Positions 14,901 to 27,894 of a DNA stretch of 64,000 nt are shown here, piece after piece. The position numbers and the translations under genes were made by a program. The DNA comes from Vanilla planifolia (Eukaryota; Streptophyta; Magnoliopsida; Asparagales; Orchidaceae), in contig CM043872.1 in NCBI GenBank assembly GCA_023846275.1, positions 11,091,170-11,155,169 on the forward strand, given 5' to 3'. Under the pieces are notes generated by a model that saw only the letters and a list, made by a program, of their open reading frames with translations, was not told the origin of the DNA and did no database searches. Within the stretch, counting starts at the first letter, position 1, and each line of letters begins with the position of its first letter.

Positions 14901-15194
14901 GTAGGAGTTAAATAGGATATTATTACCATGGTTAGAAAGATGGACACAAATCAGATAATTATAGAAGTGCCATTAAGAAGGATGACACCTCTTATTATAA
15001 GTTGAGACCAAATGATTCCATAAATAGATTGAATGGTCTAAAAATATTATGGAATGGAGATAGTGTCACAATCAAATGATTGTCGATAGTTTAATGAAAA
15101 TTTTAAGGAGTATTTGATTGTTAATGTATTGTCTTTTTGATAACTAATTATGATGTTTTTTATGATAAAAAGCTTGAGTATTACTAATGAATTT
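8930..15194. other. Non-coding part of block B upstream of the copia remnant
   Basis: This portion has no gene that I can recognise. It has small open frames (for example 9683-9886 plus, 10,225-10,431 minus) whose counterparts in copy 2 differ mostly at amino-acid-changing positions and in length, so selection on a protein is not apparent. A minus-strand peptide near 14,050-14,130 contains KAFYGLK, reminiscent of a Ty1/copia reverse transcriptase, but it is too short to annotate. The remainder is A+T-rich. Confidence 0.5.
12939..13414. repeat. 238-bp tandem duplication private to block B copy 1
   Basis: A unit starting tataaaagtagttac occurs at about 12,941 and again at about 13,179, giving a 238-bp period and two nearly identical units with a handful of differences in an A-run and at single bases. 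The equivalent position of block B copy 2 (about 53,285-53,520) has only one unit, so this duplication happened after the block was duplicated. Confidence 0.85.
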
Positions 15195-16390
15195 TCTAGT
15201 AGAATAATGTGAATTGTTTTGTTAAGATTTCAATGATTGCTTCATATTTATTAGTCATTTCATGAATAAGTGATAGATTTATATAGAAAAAAAATTTATC
15301 ATGGAAATTAGAAAGTCAACAAAACATTGTTTCAAACACTACTTTCAATTACCTTAAAATATTTTTTCAAAGATGACTAATGTATTGGCTCAATTAACTG
15401 CTAGGGAATTAGCCATTATATGAGATTGACTTGTGCCGTTGGCTCTAATCCAGGAGCTTCTAAACTATCATATCAAAGACTATAAAGGTGGATGAGTTAT
15501 GGATAGTTAAATCAAAGTGAATTTGATCTTGACCAACTGATCAAATAGTATAAGATTTGAATCACTAATTTACCATTGGAAAAGATGAGAAATATCTCAT
15601 TCATAAGATTTAAAAATAGAGAAAGATGAGTTATCCAATTCAAGGATAAATGATGTCAAAGAGAAAAAATAATAAAATAATTTCAATGTAGTCGAACATG
15701 ATCTTGGCTATCCAATTTTAGTCTAGGATCAAGTACTCATAATGGATGAAACATTTATTGTCCAATGAAAGATCGAACGATGAGGAAAAGAGCACATTTT
15801 TAGCGTTGAGTTGCTAGTTGAATGTTTGTTATATTTTGTTGAAAAGAAAAGCAGCTTGCTCCTTGTAATGCCCTTCATGGGTTTATAAATAATTTCTTAG
15901 CCCAATCTAGTTTAGGATGCACCATAACTGATTTGCTAGCTTATTTTCTACTAGCTTGGTTCCCTAAGTGCTTTTTTGAAAGTTTAATAATTAACATAAA
16001 ATTTGACAAAGATGTATTACATAGATTTAATTAGAAAAAAGTATTGAATGAAAAATGAAATCCTATAAGTTTCTAAAATCAAGAAAAGGATGAACAAGTC
16101 AAATGCTTAAAATAAGATAATAAAGTGAGATGAATGGAGATGGAACATATAATCAAATACTTAGTATTCTATTTTATTACAAAAAAATAAATCTTTTCAA
16201 AGTTCATACATATGTCATAATCCTTGAAGCATACTAAAACTTTAAGGTATATTTGTTGACCATTAATTCACTATATTCAAAAGTGTTAGGCCTGATCACT
16301 AAAACTAAACCAAACTCACACTAAACAAATCCATTAGTATAAAATATTACACATTTATAGCTTGACTCATCAAACACAAGAGTAACATAA
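15195..16390 (-). repeat. 3' LTR of the copia remnant, copy 1
   Basis: Aligns with about 21,465-22,210: shared segments include the start (gtagaataatg versus gtagaatgtaatg), the stretch around tattagtcatttcatgaata, and the end around caaacacaag. It retains a central region of about 0.5 kb that the right LTR of this copy has lost. Ends are approximate. Confidence 0.75.
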
Positions 16391-16689
16391 AAATATCTTC
16401 CTTTTGATAATTATAAGATATTAATGTTTAGATAAAAATATATTTGGCAGAAAACATATATTATTATGATAAGTGGTAACAAAAACAAAACATTTTTTCT
16501 CACACCTAATTCATGCTCTTCTGTAATACATGTACTTTTTCACTTATTTAAATGATGATAATTCTCTCATTCTAATATTATGAAAAGAGAGCTATAATTT
16601 TTAACATTTTTATTACAAGTAATTGTTGTCTTATAATTTGAAATTGATCGATTAGAAGGAATTTCGTAAATATGTTTACTAATTCTTTT

Positions 16690-19215
16690 TTGGTAAGAAC
16701 ATATGTAAATTTTACTAAGCTTTTAGCTACTTGATCACTAATAAAGTGGTATCATATACTATGTATTTGCTCCTGAAATGATGAACTTCGTTCTTTGCAG
16801 CCAAGGAATTAGTATATTAATTCTGAAGTGAATATGCAAAGATCTAAACCATAATCTTGAAATTTTTGTGTCAAACATAACACTTGAGCAACACAACTTT
16901 TCCTCACTACATACTCGTCTTCTGTGGTCAATATGGCTATGTGATCTTTTCATCTTTCTTGGTAAGGAAATTAAAATATTTCCTAGTAATTAACATGTAC
17001 TTGAGGTTCTTTGTTATCTACCTTAGAGCTTACAAAGTCTGAATCTATAAAACTTAGAAGATCTCATGAATGAACATTTTTAGGAAGCCTTAAACCAATG
17101 TTCATTAGATTTCTACATATTTGAACATTAATTTAGTCACCTTTAGATGGCTTTCCTTAGGATTTTATTAGAATTTAGCACATAACCTAACACTAAATAA
17201 GATGTTTAGCATACTAATCATAAAATATAGTAAAGCTCTAATGAGTTCTTAATAAAGTTTTTTATCTATGTATTTCTTAATTTTACCTAAATCTAAATAC
17301 ACTGATTGATTCATTAGAATCTTCTTATGCTTCATATTTTCATGCCCAAACTTCTTGCATAAAAATTTTAAATACTTAATTTATAAAATACAAATCTCAT
17401 CTTTTAATTATATAATTTAAAATCAAAAGAAAAAATTTGTTTCTCCTATTATAGTTATCTCAAACTCCCATGTAACTAAATCACTAAGTTCCTCTAACAT
17501 ATTTTTGTTTATTGTTTCAAAAGATTTGTCTTCAACATAAACTTTTGCATGCAAGAAATGATTATTTAAAGATTTTAAGAATAATGTGTTACCCATTTTT
17601 CCTTTCCCAAAATCACTATCAACTAGATAATTACTCAATCTATGATGTCATGAATGACAAGCTTACTTAAGACCTTAAAATTCCTTCTTAAGCTTATATA
17701 CATAATCATAATATGCATGGGTATAAAAACTTTGGGGTTGTTGAACACACATATCTTGTTTTATTATCTTATTTTAAATTTGATATTTTGCATCCATTAG
17801 AGATAATCTAAAATTCTTACGACATGGATATTCTAAGAGAAGTCTAATGACCTCTAATCTTATTAGTAAAATAAATGACTCCTCAAAATATACACCTTCA
17901 ACTTGACTGTAACCCTTAGTAATAAGTTTACCTTTGTTTCTAATGATCACTAAATTTTTATGTAATTTATTTTTAAATATCGATTTGTTTTTAATCACTT
18001 GTTTATCACTAAGCTTAAGATCTACTTCCCATGCCTAGTTTCTCCCAAATTAATTTTACTCTTCTTTTATTAGTTAAACCTAGTAGTCAACCTTATGGGC
18101 TTCTTCTCTGGATACTACTTTTGTGAAAAATACAAATACACTAAGATTAATTTCTCTCATAAAAGCTCTAGTCTTAAATGTTAGTCTTAAATTAATTCTA
18201 TATATTGTATAGCAAGTTTTGTTAATTTCCTTGGCCCAAACATGTTTTGATAGGTTGTATTCAATTAACATTGTTTTATCCATCTATGCTAAGGACTCAT
18301 TTTATCTTTTTACAATGTCATTTTGTTGATCTGAATAAGGACATGTAATTTGATGCCCTCATTCTTAAACTAGTTACTGTTATCACATTGAATACAACTT
18401 AATTTGAGATAGCTTTTCTCTTCTATCTGTTTTATCAAATTAACAAAAATTTCAAATGTCACACTCTTACGCTTAAGAAATATAGCATAATTACATCTAT
18501 ATGATTCATTAATAATAACAATTCTATTTTTTTGCCCAAAGTCTAGCATTATGTAGGTCTAAAAATGTCTAAATAAATTATCCCTAAAGGTCTACGTGAA
18601 GTAGTCAATTTTCGGTTTAAAAGAAAATTTAACTTGCCTTCCCTTTTTACACGATTCACACATTTTTCAACTAGTTTTGTTTGGCTTAAGAAGAAATCTA
18701 ACTATATCAAGCTTGCTTGTTTGCTTTAATGTAGAATATCCTGTGACCAACTCTAATTATCTTCTTCTTAGACTTATCTTCATGTGTTACCTATATATTT
18801 AGACAATATCTTATTGAGAAAAGTTTTGGTAGTTCTCTTGTCATATATCTTGAGCATCTATTATCCAACTCTCAAGGGCTAGAGTTTTTTTTTCTTTATG
18901 TGTAGTTAAATAAATTAAAAAAATTTTGTTAAATATTCATAAAATGCAACTTTTATTTTCACTATTTCTATGCATACCAATGTTCATTGCTTTTAACTTA
19001 TCATTGTCTCAAAATACTATACATCTACAGAGCGATTATGAAGACAACTTATTTCAAATTCTATATTCCCTAACCTTAATGACCCAGACAAGCTTGTCAT
19101 AGTTGAAACAAGGTTTTTAACTAAAAATTTTTTTCCTAATTTGACAGTTCTTTAAAGCATGTCCTTTTCTACAACTATAAAAGTATGTAATATTTGAAAT
19201 ATTAGGCGTATTGAA
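16690..19215 (-). pseudogene. Ty1/copia gag-pol pseudogene, copy 1
   Basis: Domains in transcription order on the minus strand: a Gag zinc-knuckle relic near 19,150-19,210 (SCRKGHALKNC, one residue short of the usual spacing); integrase relics around 18,080-18,690 (including the ARTML-like MDKTMLIEYNLSKHVWAKE); the start of reverse transcriptase at 17,774-17,998, where RNKGKLITKGYSQVEG, RLEVIRLLLEY and MDAKYQI match the copia RT consensus; a continuation at 17,420-17,690 with VYVEDKSF in place of the usual VYVDDI and a GETNFF for the usual GELNFFLG; and RNase H around 16,690-16,930 with the TTEDEYVV / VAQVL / DYGLDL series. The catalytic YVDD aspartate pair reads VED, and many stops and frameshifts are present. 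It cannot make a functional polyprotein. Confidence 0.85.
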
Positions 19216-21464
19216 AAAAACAAATATTTATGTTTAGAAAAATGAACATGTGAAACATTACAAAATTATACTTGTTGAATGGAATAAAGTTTTGTTTTCA
19301 AACTCATAATTTCTTTTTTCAAAGAAGTATTTTCAATCATTATGGAATCATTTTCATCACATAATTGTTTTGCAAAATCCTTTCATAAAAAAGAAAAATA
19401 ATTATGTATTTCTTTTTAGAACATTTTTAATTTTCTATGTGCAAATATTAAAGAAGTTAAAAAACTAATAACTTCTATGAAATTATTTTCAAAAACTTCA
19501 CAAGGGCAAGAGCTTATCTTAATCTTTCATTTTTCACTTGATGTACTTGATTCATCATCATTTGCTATGAAGCATGTCATTCCTTCCTCTTCAGTACTTG
19601 AAGTTGTGGAGTCTAATTCCTCTCAAAGAACCAAGTAGCTTGAAAATCTTTCTTCTTTTTTATTCTCTTCTTTTTCTCTTTCTTTCTTTTGGTGTATTTG
19701 AGTTGCGGATAATTTGGCATAATATAATTGATTTGAACATAACCATAACATCTTGGTGTCTTCACCTCCTTCCTTCTCTTTCTTTTGTATAAGTGTTTGT
19801 AAATTTTTTATCTGGACCCTTAACATGAAAATTTACCTTTTCCTCCAAGTCGATAGAAAAGATAGATATTGTGCCGATATTATCTTTGTGAGCTTTAAAA
19901 GATAATGGTCCCTTATACCTTGCTCAATGCTTTCCTTGCTTATCGAGGCCTCCTTTTTAACTTTTCTATTCATCCAAATCTCTATTGTTAATAATATTCT
20001 AATTAAGAAATCCAATATGAGCTTGTTAAGTCCTTGGCTACCATTGTTGTTGTGCCAAGATGATCAAACTCACTGGATAAAATCTTTGCTACTCTTCTTA
20101 CTCGATCTATATTAAGAAGAACTTTTCTAAGATTTTCTAATCTATTAGAAATATTAATAAATCACTTAAACATCTTATTTAAAGTTTATCTCAAATTAAT
20201 TCTAAAGAGCTCAGAATAATATGTAAGAAGATTCATTTACATCTTTTTAACTTGCAAAATACTTTAATAAGTTACTTCTAACTTTCTTCAAACTTTGTGT
20301 GATATAAAAATTCAAAAGGTGATTAAATTCACTTGGAGATATGGCACAATCAAGGTAGTTGAGTGTTATGGCATTTAATTATATCATTCTCCTTTGATCA
20401 CTACTAAGTACATTAAATAACTTGATTTCTTTTACACATGAATCTCTAAGTAAATCATATAATTTTGTGAGCACTTTCTAATGCCTTAAGTCAATTGATT
20501 GGATAAAAACTCTAAATCTTTTTCAAATATTAATAAAAGTCATATTTAAATAATGCTAAAATGAATGAAGATGGCCTTCATCAAGTGTTACACCAATATT
20601 AATGGTGAGTGATGACATATTAGAAACTAAATTTAAGAAGAAAATTAATAAATACAAATTTTAGAAAACATGCAAAAAAGGTAAGGTAGAAATTAAACTT
20701 ATTTTATAATAAAAAATAATAACTATTTAAATATAATAGATAATTTAAAAATAAATGATGGTTCACCCAACTGATTTGACTCACATTTTTGATAAGGAAC
20801 CTTCTTTGGTACTAATTAAAATAAAAATAAGTATACAATTCTCACATGGGTGGGTGACTTATGAGTTTTAAAGTAATTTTTGTTTTTTTAGATTATATTT
20901 CTTTTTTAAAAGTTCTTCATAAAAATAATTTTATGTTTAAGAAAAAATCTTGATTTTTTATATGTTAGTTTTTAATTTTATGATCAAAGAAATAAAAATA
21001 AATATTAAAATAATAAAATGAAAATTTTAGATTATTTGGTTCAAAATTAGATCCTACGTCCACCCACAACTAAGTTTAAAAAAATCACGACATTAAAAAG
21101 TTTACAACTTGAGGTTTTTCTTATGACTCGCCTCCAACCTATAAGGTTATATTGCTTCAACAATAACAAAAGATTTTACAAGCAAAACATGAACTTGGTT
21201 TTTAATGACATCAAGCTAAACTAATGCTTTTATAAATGCTAGGCCACCCAACCCAAAAGAAAATGGAAAAAATATAAGTAGAATGAAAAAATTGTGATAA
21301 ATTTGTACAACTTTTGATGCTTGTTGATTGATAGAAGGCATGATGAGCTTAAAATTACTATGACAAATAAGAAATTGAAACATTAGCCGTGATAAGATTA
21401 GCTGAAAGAATTAGACATTTTGTTAAGAACAAAGTCGTAGTCGCTGTCAAGAGATTTTATGATA
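19216..21464 (-). other. Copia gag and leader region, decayed
   Basis: Between the zinc-knuckle relic and the 5' LTR this stretch should hold the Gag N-terminal part and the untranslated leader. Short minus-strand frames (19,623-19,826 and 19,833-20,015) are Lys/Glu rich, as in Gag C-terminal regions. A clear primer-binding site next to the right LTR could not be found. The stretch from about 20,640 to 21,440 is A+T rich with no motif. Confidence 0.45.
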
Positions 21465-22210
21465 GTAGAATGTAATGTTGTGCTTTATTGAGATCTCAAA
21501 TATTGTTTCATGTTTATTAGTCATTTCATGAATAATGGTTAGGTTTATATAGAAAATGTTTGATCAAAGTTATTAAAAAGTTAAGAAAAAGTTGTTTAAA
21601 ATAATGCTTCCAAATAGCTTAAAAAGCTCTTCCAAACAACTTAAAATATTTCTTTCAATTGGTTAACACAATGGCTCAAATTATGACTAAGGAATTACTG
21701 ATTAGGTGAGATCAACTAGCATCATTAGATCTTATTAGAGAGCTTAGGGTGATGCTTATTTTTTTAATTAAAAAAATTTAGTAAAATTAATTTTTTAGTT
21801 GAGCAAAAGTTTATAAATTGACATGAAATTCGACAAATATTTGTTAGATGGATTTAATAAAAAAAGGATTGAGTAAAAAAAATAAGATCTTGTAAGTTTC
21901 CTAAATCATTAAAATGTTGAATAAATTAGATACTTAAATAAGGATTTGAAAGTGAATAAAGATGTGAATTATAATCAACAAGCTAATATCCTATGTTATA
22001 GTAAAAAAAATTACTAACTAGATGCATATGTCTTCTATTTTTGAATTTTATTGAATTGTCCATGGTACTTTGAGGATGTCTATTTATTATCTTAAAAAAA
22101 TGCATGACTTATTTTTTAAAACTAAATTTGGTTCACTCTAATCAAATTTATTATGACAAAATGATTACTATTTATGGCTTTACACTTCAAACACAAGGGA
22201 AACAAACCAA
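21465..22210 (-). repeat. 5' LTR of the copia remnant, copy 1, with an internal deletion
   Basis: Shorter than the partner LTR in block B copy 2 (about 62,168-63,585). The sequence runs straight from attagagag into cttagggtgatg near 21,742, whereas copy 2 has about 696 bp between these words. The lost part is present in both left-hand LTRs, so this is a deletion in copy 1, with the short shared word gag at the breakpoints. Confidence 0.8.
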
Positions 22211-22560
22211 AATATGATTAGAAGCACTTATGGGATCGAGAAGTTACAAAAATTCTTCATACAATTCTAGTTCAGCATGTAACTCCATACAATAAGGAAA
22301 GTACTTTCGAGCGAAGCAGACGTAGCTAACTCCAAACAGTGCACTTATTATGTAGTGTAGGAAAACTATTACAAAGTCTTAATGATCTATTTCACATGAC
22401 TATAACTAGAATTGTGGTAGTTATTTTTCCATCTAATTGAAAAATTATGTGATCAAATAATTGTATTCACATTTGCCTTTAAACACATAATTATGTTTGT
22501 TGTCTAATGGCATAATTTTGTGATCCAATTCAAATATAACAGTCTAGATCAAATCATAAT

Positions 22561-23449
22561 TTCTAATTAGTGCTTTTTTAATCAGTCATCTAGTCATGTC
22601 TTTTGGTGTAAAAAGGTTAAGGAGGCTTTTGATGGAGCAGATCAAATGTCATAGCTCTTTTAATAATTATTTTGAGCTATTTAGATTTTTATAATTTATT
22701 ATTATTGACTAATTAATCAATTTGGTAAATATTTGTAATCTTTAAAGATATGTATAAATTGGTGAATTCTTAAACAAAATTAACTAAGAAATTTGTGAAA
22801 AATTTGAAGAAAACTTTTCATGTAATGACATTCAAGTTATTAGCATCTAGTGCAAATTCTCATTTATGTTCTGTATTTCAATCACCAAACTCTTAATCTC
22901 TTCTTTTTTCTTGATTCAATGAAGTTCTTAATTTTTTATTTTTAATGGATTCAATTAAAACATTTTATGTCATTAACTATTTTTAATCATTGGTTTTTTT
23001 ATTAACTTTATTTTTTTTCATTGAGTTTTTATTTTTTTATATTTATTATATTATTAGGCCATAATAGCATATTTCTATTGTTTCACTATTGTAAGAGTTT
23101 AATGTAATCATATTATAGTGAAAGATTGTATTTATTGTTAAATTTTTATTTTATTTTTGTTAGGGCTAGGTGTAGGCTTGATTTTAAATCAAAATACCTA
23201 ACAATCATTTATGTATATGCTTTTTTATTTTTATTCATTTTTTTTCATAATTTTGATTAAAATTTATTATTAAAAAAGTAATGTATTTTAAATTTAAAAT
23301 TAATGTGTATTAAAATAAAATTAACATTTGTTAATAATCACTTATAAAGATGTACTCAATTTTATTAAGAAATTAGTTTAAAGAATTTCTTTAAATTTTC
23401 TTTAAGGAGTTAAATTTTTTATTCCAAGAAACTCATGCCCATCTTGCTA
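22561..23449. other. A+T-rich DNA, no gene seen
   Basis: T-rich tracts on the plus strand (for example 22,910-23,060 and 23,200-23,300) and no recognisable coding or repeat signal. Whether block B continues here cannot be tested because the second copy leaves the window. Confidence 0.55.
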
Positions 23450-26060
23450 AGCCACACAACATAGAGTGCATATAGAACTATATAAATTGTTTTAGTGTTT
23501 TATTTCTATTTCTTTGTTGTAAGACAAAGGAATGAACTAATGATCTTTCAATGAATTTGAGTTAGCATGATAGTGGACAAGATAATAAAATTGAAACATT
23601 GAGTGGAATTAAAATATGGATGAAATTGATGCCACATGCTTATGATTGTTGTTACTCACCCTTTGAATGGTTCAAAATATTTGATGAAATTGTTGTACGA
23701 CTTAATAGAATATTTCATAAAACATTTTTAGCACAATCTAATGGGTCAAGGATGATCTAAGTAATTTAAATAAAGCAAGATAAGCACATTGGAATGTCAT
23801 TAAAGAAATAAATGCACTAAGAGCTTCAAATGTGGTGGACACATTGAAGAAAAAAGTAACATGCACATTATTGTCATAATTTCTAAAAAATATGGATGGT
23901 ACAAAGCAAAAACACTTGCTACAAATAACATTCATCACTAGACAGATTATAGCATAATATTATCCAGTTTTGAGATTGATTTTATAAAATATGGTGGCTC
24001 GAACTATTTGACCTAACAAATCATAGAGTATATGAATTGGAAATCTATACTTAATCATTATTTTATTAATGAAATGACTATCTATGTACATGTACCTAGT
24101 TTCATCATTTTTTGGACAAAATAAAGTGAGGTCAGCACATGCTCTAATACTTTTCATAATAAATTTATTTTGAATGTGCTCATTTACCTATCAAATAAGT
24201 TCTTCTTGAGACAATAGATTTAATCAATAATTTAGTAATTGTGATAGTGAATTTTTGGGAACTAGATCAATAGCATGCTATTTATCTTACAATAATTGGA
24301 GTGTGTTTAGTAAGACATCAGGAAACACCTTCACAAATTCTTTTAACAAGGGTTTGACCATGGGTGGTATGGTGGTTATACTATAAGGGCTTCGTAAATT
24401 GTTACAAACTAGTTAACATTATCACTGGTTATATCCCTCACAAACTTAACTAGTGAAACAACAAATTACTTTTTCTTTCTCTTTATCTTTTTTTTGGAGT
24501 ATTTGGGTTAGAAATTCTTTTTCAGGTAGTAAAGGTATTGTGTGATCTTTCCTCCCTGTTATCCAAAAGTACAGGTATTCGCTCTTCCATTTAAGATAAC
24601 ATCTAGATCAAAAAACCAAGATCTTTCTAAAAGAAGACCATCTACTTACATTGAGATAATATTACACCTTAATTCCTTGAAACATTTACCAAACTTGAAA
24701 GGAATGCAACAATTTTTTTGGTGGAAATTTTTTTGGTAGCATTCTCTTATATGACAATGATACAATTATTACTGTCTATAATGATCTTACTAGGTTGGTC
24801 ATTGATTCTAATGAATGAACAAAAGATTTTAGTTCAGAAGGAAATTTTACTTATTCCTAGTGTACTCAAAATGCATGTCACAATAATTATAGGTGGTGTA
24901 ATATACTAAATTCTTTAATCTAGTACTTGTAATTCTTCTTAAATATGCTTATCTGGTTATATTACCTCATTTTTCTTAGCTTTAATTCTTACTTTCATTC
25001 CTTCTTTTATGTTTATATGTAAGGCTCTCTTAGTATATCAAGTTATGACATGCCTTTTCCTATGACAATAATAATACTCTACTCTAGAAGTAGTAGATGG
25101 TTTATTGAAGGGTTGAATTTAATGAGTTAGTTGTATTGGTGAAGACACAAAGTTTGTTTATAAAGGACAAGTAATAGAATAAAGGAAATAGCGATATGAA
25201 TTTCAGGGTAGGAAGTGGTAAAACAAATCTAACTCTTATATGTAATTGATATTCTAAATCATAAGATACTTTATCTGTCTTTTTTAAACTAATAATATTT
25301 CTCAAGTATTATTCAAATGAGCAGTGTCACTAAGCCAAACTTAAAATAAAATAAAAGTTACTTGATCTTTCTCTAAGACACCACGTTAAAGCATATAATC
25401 TTCAAATTTAGCAATGTATTTAGAAGTCTTTGAACATTAAGATAAACGTTGTTATTTATCGAAAAGTTTTCCAAAATAAAAAGGGAGTAAATATTTAGTT
25501 TGTAGGAAAATTTTGATTTCTTTCAATGATCAGGGTAATGCTTGCTTATCAAAAAATTACTTCTTTAATGTGTGAATAAATAATTTGGCATGTCATATAA
25601 GCCTTAGTTTTTGTAAATTGGCACATTTGATGCTTACTAAGATCATATTACTTAAAATAATGTTGTATTCTTATGTTCCAAATTTGATATGCAAAAGGGT
25701 ATAACCTAACATCAAATGTTGCAACTCTTATTTTAACCACATTAATCAAGTGATCATTATCCCTACTATGTTAGCTATCATGGGTATGGGGGGTTGCTTA
25801 ACATCTAAGTTGCCCTTCCATTTAGTTGTGTTCATTTTCAAAAGATATGTTCTTCACTTCAAAGTCACTAATCATAGACCAACTTAATCTATGGGTTCCA
25901 CCACATCTATTTTTATTACATTGTTCCTTTTGTTCTATGTGTGTTACTAAGGTTGCTCTTAGCTCTTTCATAAAATGACTTAGTTCTATAATTGTATGTT
26001 ATATTATTAGGCATACAAATGGTTGACTTGTCGAGAATTAGATATTTTATATTATTTTAT
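23450..26060 (-). pseudogene. Decayed Ty3/gypsy gag-pol remnant
   Basis: Read on the minus strand, several gypsy landmarks appear in order. A Gag zinc-finger relic lies near 25,035-25,075 (YYCHRKRHVIT, with the first and last Cys lost). A protease-RT linker relic near 24,540-24,640 matches the LLGRPW...DGR..YSF series found upstream of RT in some plant gypsy elements. The RT N-terminal part at 23,960-24,157 reads CPKNDETRYMYIDS, INKIMIKYRFPI and LYDLLGQIVRATIFYKINL, a clear match to the gypsy pattern (KKDGSWRMCVDSRAINKIT...). After that, 23,738-23,938 appears to be frameshifted RT/RNase H. Stops and frameshifts make it non-functional. It differs in family from the intact element at 31-42 kb. 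LTRs were not found. Confidence 0.75.
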
Positions 26061-27894
26061 AGACCTATTAGTCATAAATAATTGGGTTTGGAAAGCTGTT
26101 TGTAATTTGCGATCATAAAGATAAAGAAAAACAAACAAATCATGAAATGAATAGCAAAAGAACATCTAAATAAATACATGTTGTAGCTTTAGACTTGAAA
26201 AGAAGATTTATTTTTACTTTTTTATGTTTTTTATATGATGTTTAATAAATTTTTAGCCATTAAAAATACATAAAATTAAAAGATGCTAGTTTAACTATAA
26301 ATTATAAATTATACAAAATTTATATAACTAACTAGCCTTTGATATCAAGTTAACATATAATGATATGTTGAAACATATTTTATGGTCATTGATAATTAAA
26401 AAGATGTTAGGTTCAACCAATATATCCTGATAAAAGCCTACCCAAAGGTGCCATTGCTTTACAATAGCAAATCCTAATATCATTATATAAGTAAAAGTTT
26501 TCTTAGAAACTTAAAACATGTACTAATCATTAACATAAAGGACATTAACCTAAAGAAAAAGTGGTTTTAATAATCAACATCCAAAATACTGAAGTTAGCG
26601 GTGAAGTATCAAGGTGTACAAGTGGAGTTCTTAGAATGCTAAATAAGAAAATCACTTATACATTAAGACAAATTAGAAATTTAAATGATATGATTAGTGC
26701 AGCATAGGTGAAGAGAAATAGTTAAACCTCAAGTCTATTTTGCAGGTCAGCACGAGCTAATTGGTCGATAAGTGCTGATAGGTTCGAAAATTTCATAGAT
26801 TACATATGAACACATTGAGTGTGTGTTGAGCAGATCAATGAGTTTGAAGGGTCAAGGTGGGTTAAGTATACCACACAAATCGACACTAGTTGTAATAAAG
26901 GTGAAAGATGATAATGAGCAGTAGCAAAAAGTAACCCAACAGTTAATGTATTATCAAACTTGAATGATTATTGCTTTATTTCTTTTACTAGGGATAGAGG
27001 GTAATATTTATAATAGGTTCACATATAACATCATTGTTACAATTTGTTTGATATTTTGCCATTAACAAGTTCATTAGACTTTTATGATTACCAAACTAAG
27101 AGAATCACTTCCTACATTCTTGAGCCTTTTGCTTGAAGATTATAACACAATTCTTATTGGTGCATCTTGTACTATGTTTCATAAACCATATGTATGTTGA
27201 ACGAACCTCAAGTGCACAATATTGTATATGGCCAATGTTTTTGTAATTTTCAATTTATAATATGTAGCAACTCTTTTTTGGAAAAGTTTTTGTCACCTTG
27301 TTTTTAATGATACATACGATTGATATGGAAATGTCTTATGTAATTAGTAGATGGTCATTACTCTTTCTTTGGAAAAGTTTTTATCATCTTGTTTTTCTTG
27401 ATTATTGATTGTAATTAGCATCATTCATAAAAGATTAGTAGTAGAAGGTCTAATCTAACTATAAGTATGCATGTTTATTTTGGGAGTGTATATTTCTTTA
27501 CATCTTTAAGAACTACTCTCTCTTTATTTTACTATAATTTCATATTTTTCACTTTATTTAATTGCACAATTATTTTTATTTGTTAAAACTTTCTTTTGAG
27601 AAGTTATGCTTGATTAAACAAAATTAAAAATTTTCAAGTGTCATTAGCCTATTTCTACTTACATTTTACTAATAACTTGTTCTTATAACTTATTTACTTT
27701 TTTTAATTATTAATTGATATTTTTTAATCAATTTAAAATAAAATCTTTGAGGACTTTAGTTTTTGAAAATTTTACTAATTAAATATCAATTTTTAAACTA
27801 AAAAAATAAAAATAGAATAAAATTGAAAAATGATAGAAAAATAAAATCATATTATAAAATTCTAGTTGGCATATGAAAAATTCTTTTGTAATAT
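26061..27894. other. Intergenic DNA, possibly the flank of the gypsy remnant
   Basis: A somewhat less A+T-rich patch at about 26,580-27,000 could be part of an old LTR, but no partner copy is visible. The rest is A+T rich. No coding frame or RNA gene recognised. Confidence 0.45.

Larger units (their letters stand above)
15195..22210 (-). mobile_element. Decayed Ty1/copia LTR retrotransposon, copy 1
   Basis: A roughly 7-kb element read on the minus strand: 5' LTR on the right (about 21,465-22,210), then Gag with a decayed zinc knuckle, integrase, reverse transcriptase and RNase H remnants in the order of Ty1/copia, then the 3' LTR on the left (about 15,195-16,390). Integrase preceding reverse transcriptase is diagnostic of copia rather than gypsy. 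Stops and frameshifts interrupt every domain. The two LTRs are strongly diverged from each other, so the insertion is old. The exact LTR ends and a target duplication are not readable. The same element sits at the same place in block B copy 2. Confidence 0.85.
8930..22560 (+). repeat. Block B, copy 1 of a long direct duplication
   Basis: About 13.6 kb that aligns in the same orientation with 48,875-64,000. Paired landmarks include 8931/48,875 (aatataatgccc), 9683/49,630, 17,774/58,419, 19,574/60,462 and 22,290/63,706. The offset grows from about 39.94 kb to 41.4 kb because of indels. Identity looks like 85-90% by eye. The block includes a complete but decayed Ty1/copia element, so it is not simply two insertions of one transposon: sequence upstream of the element is duplicated as well. 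The second copy reaches the window edge, so the true right end lies outside. Confidence 0.9.
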
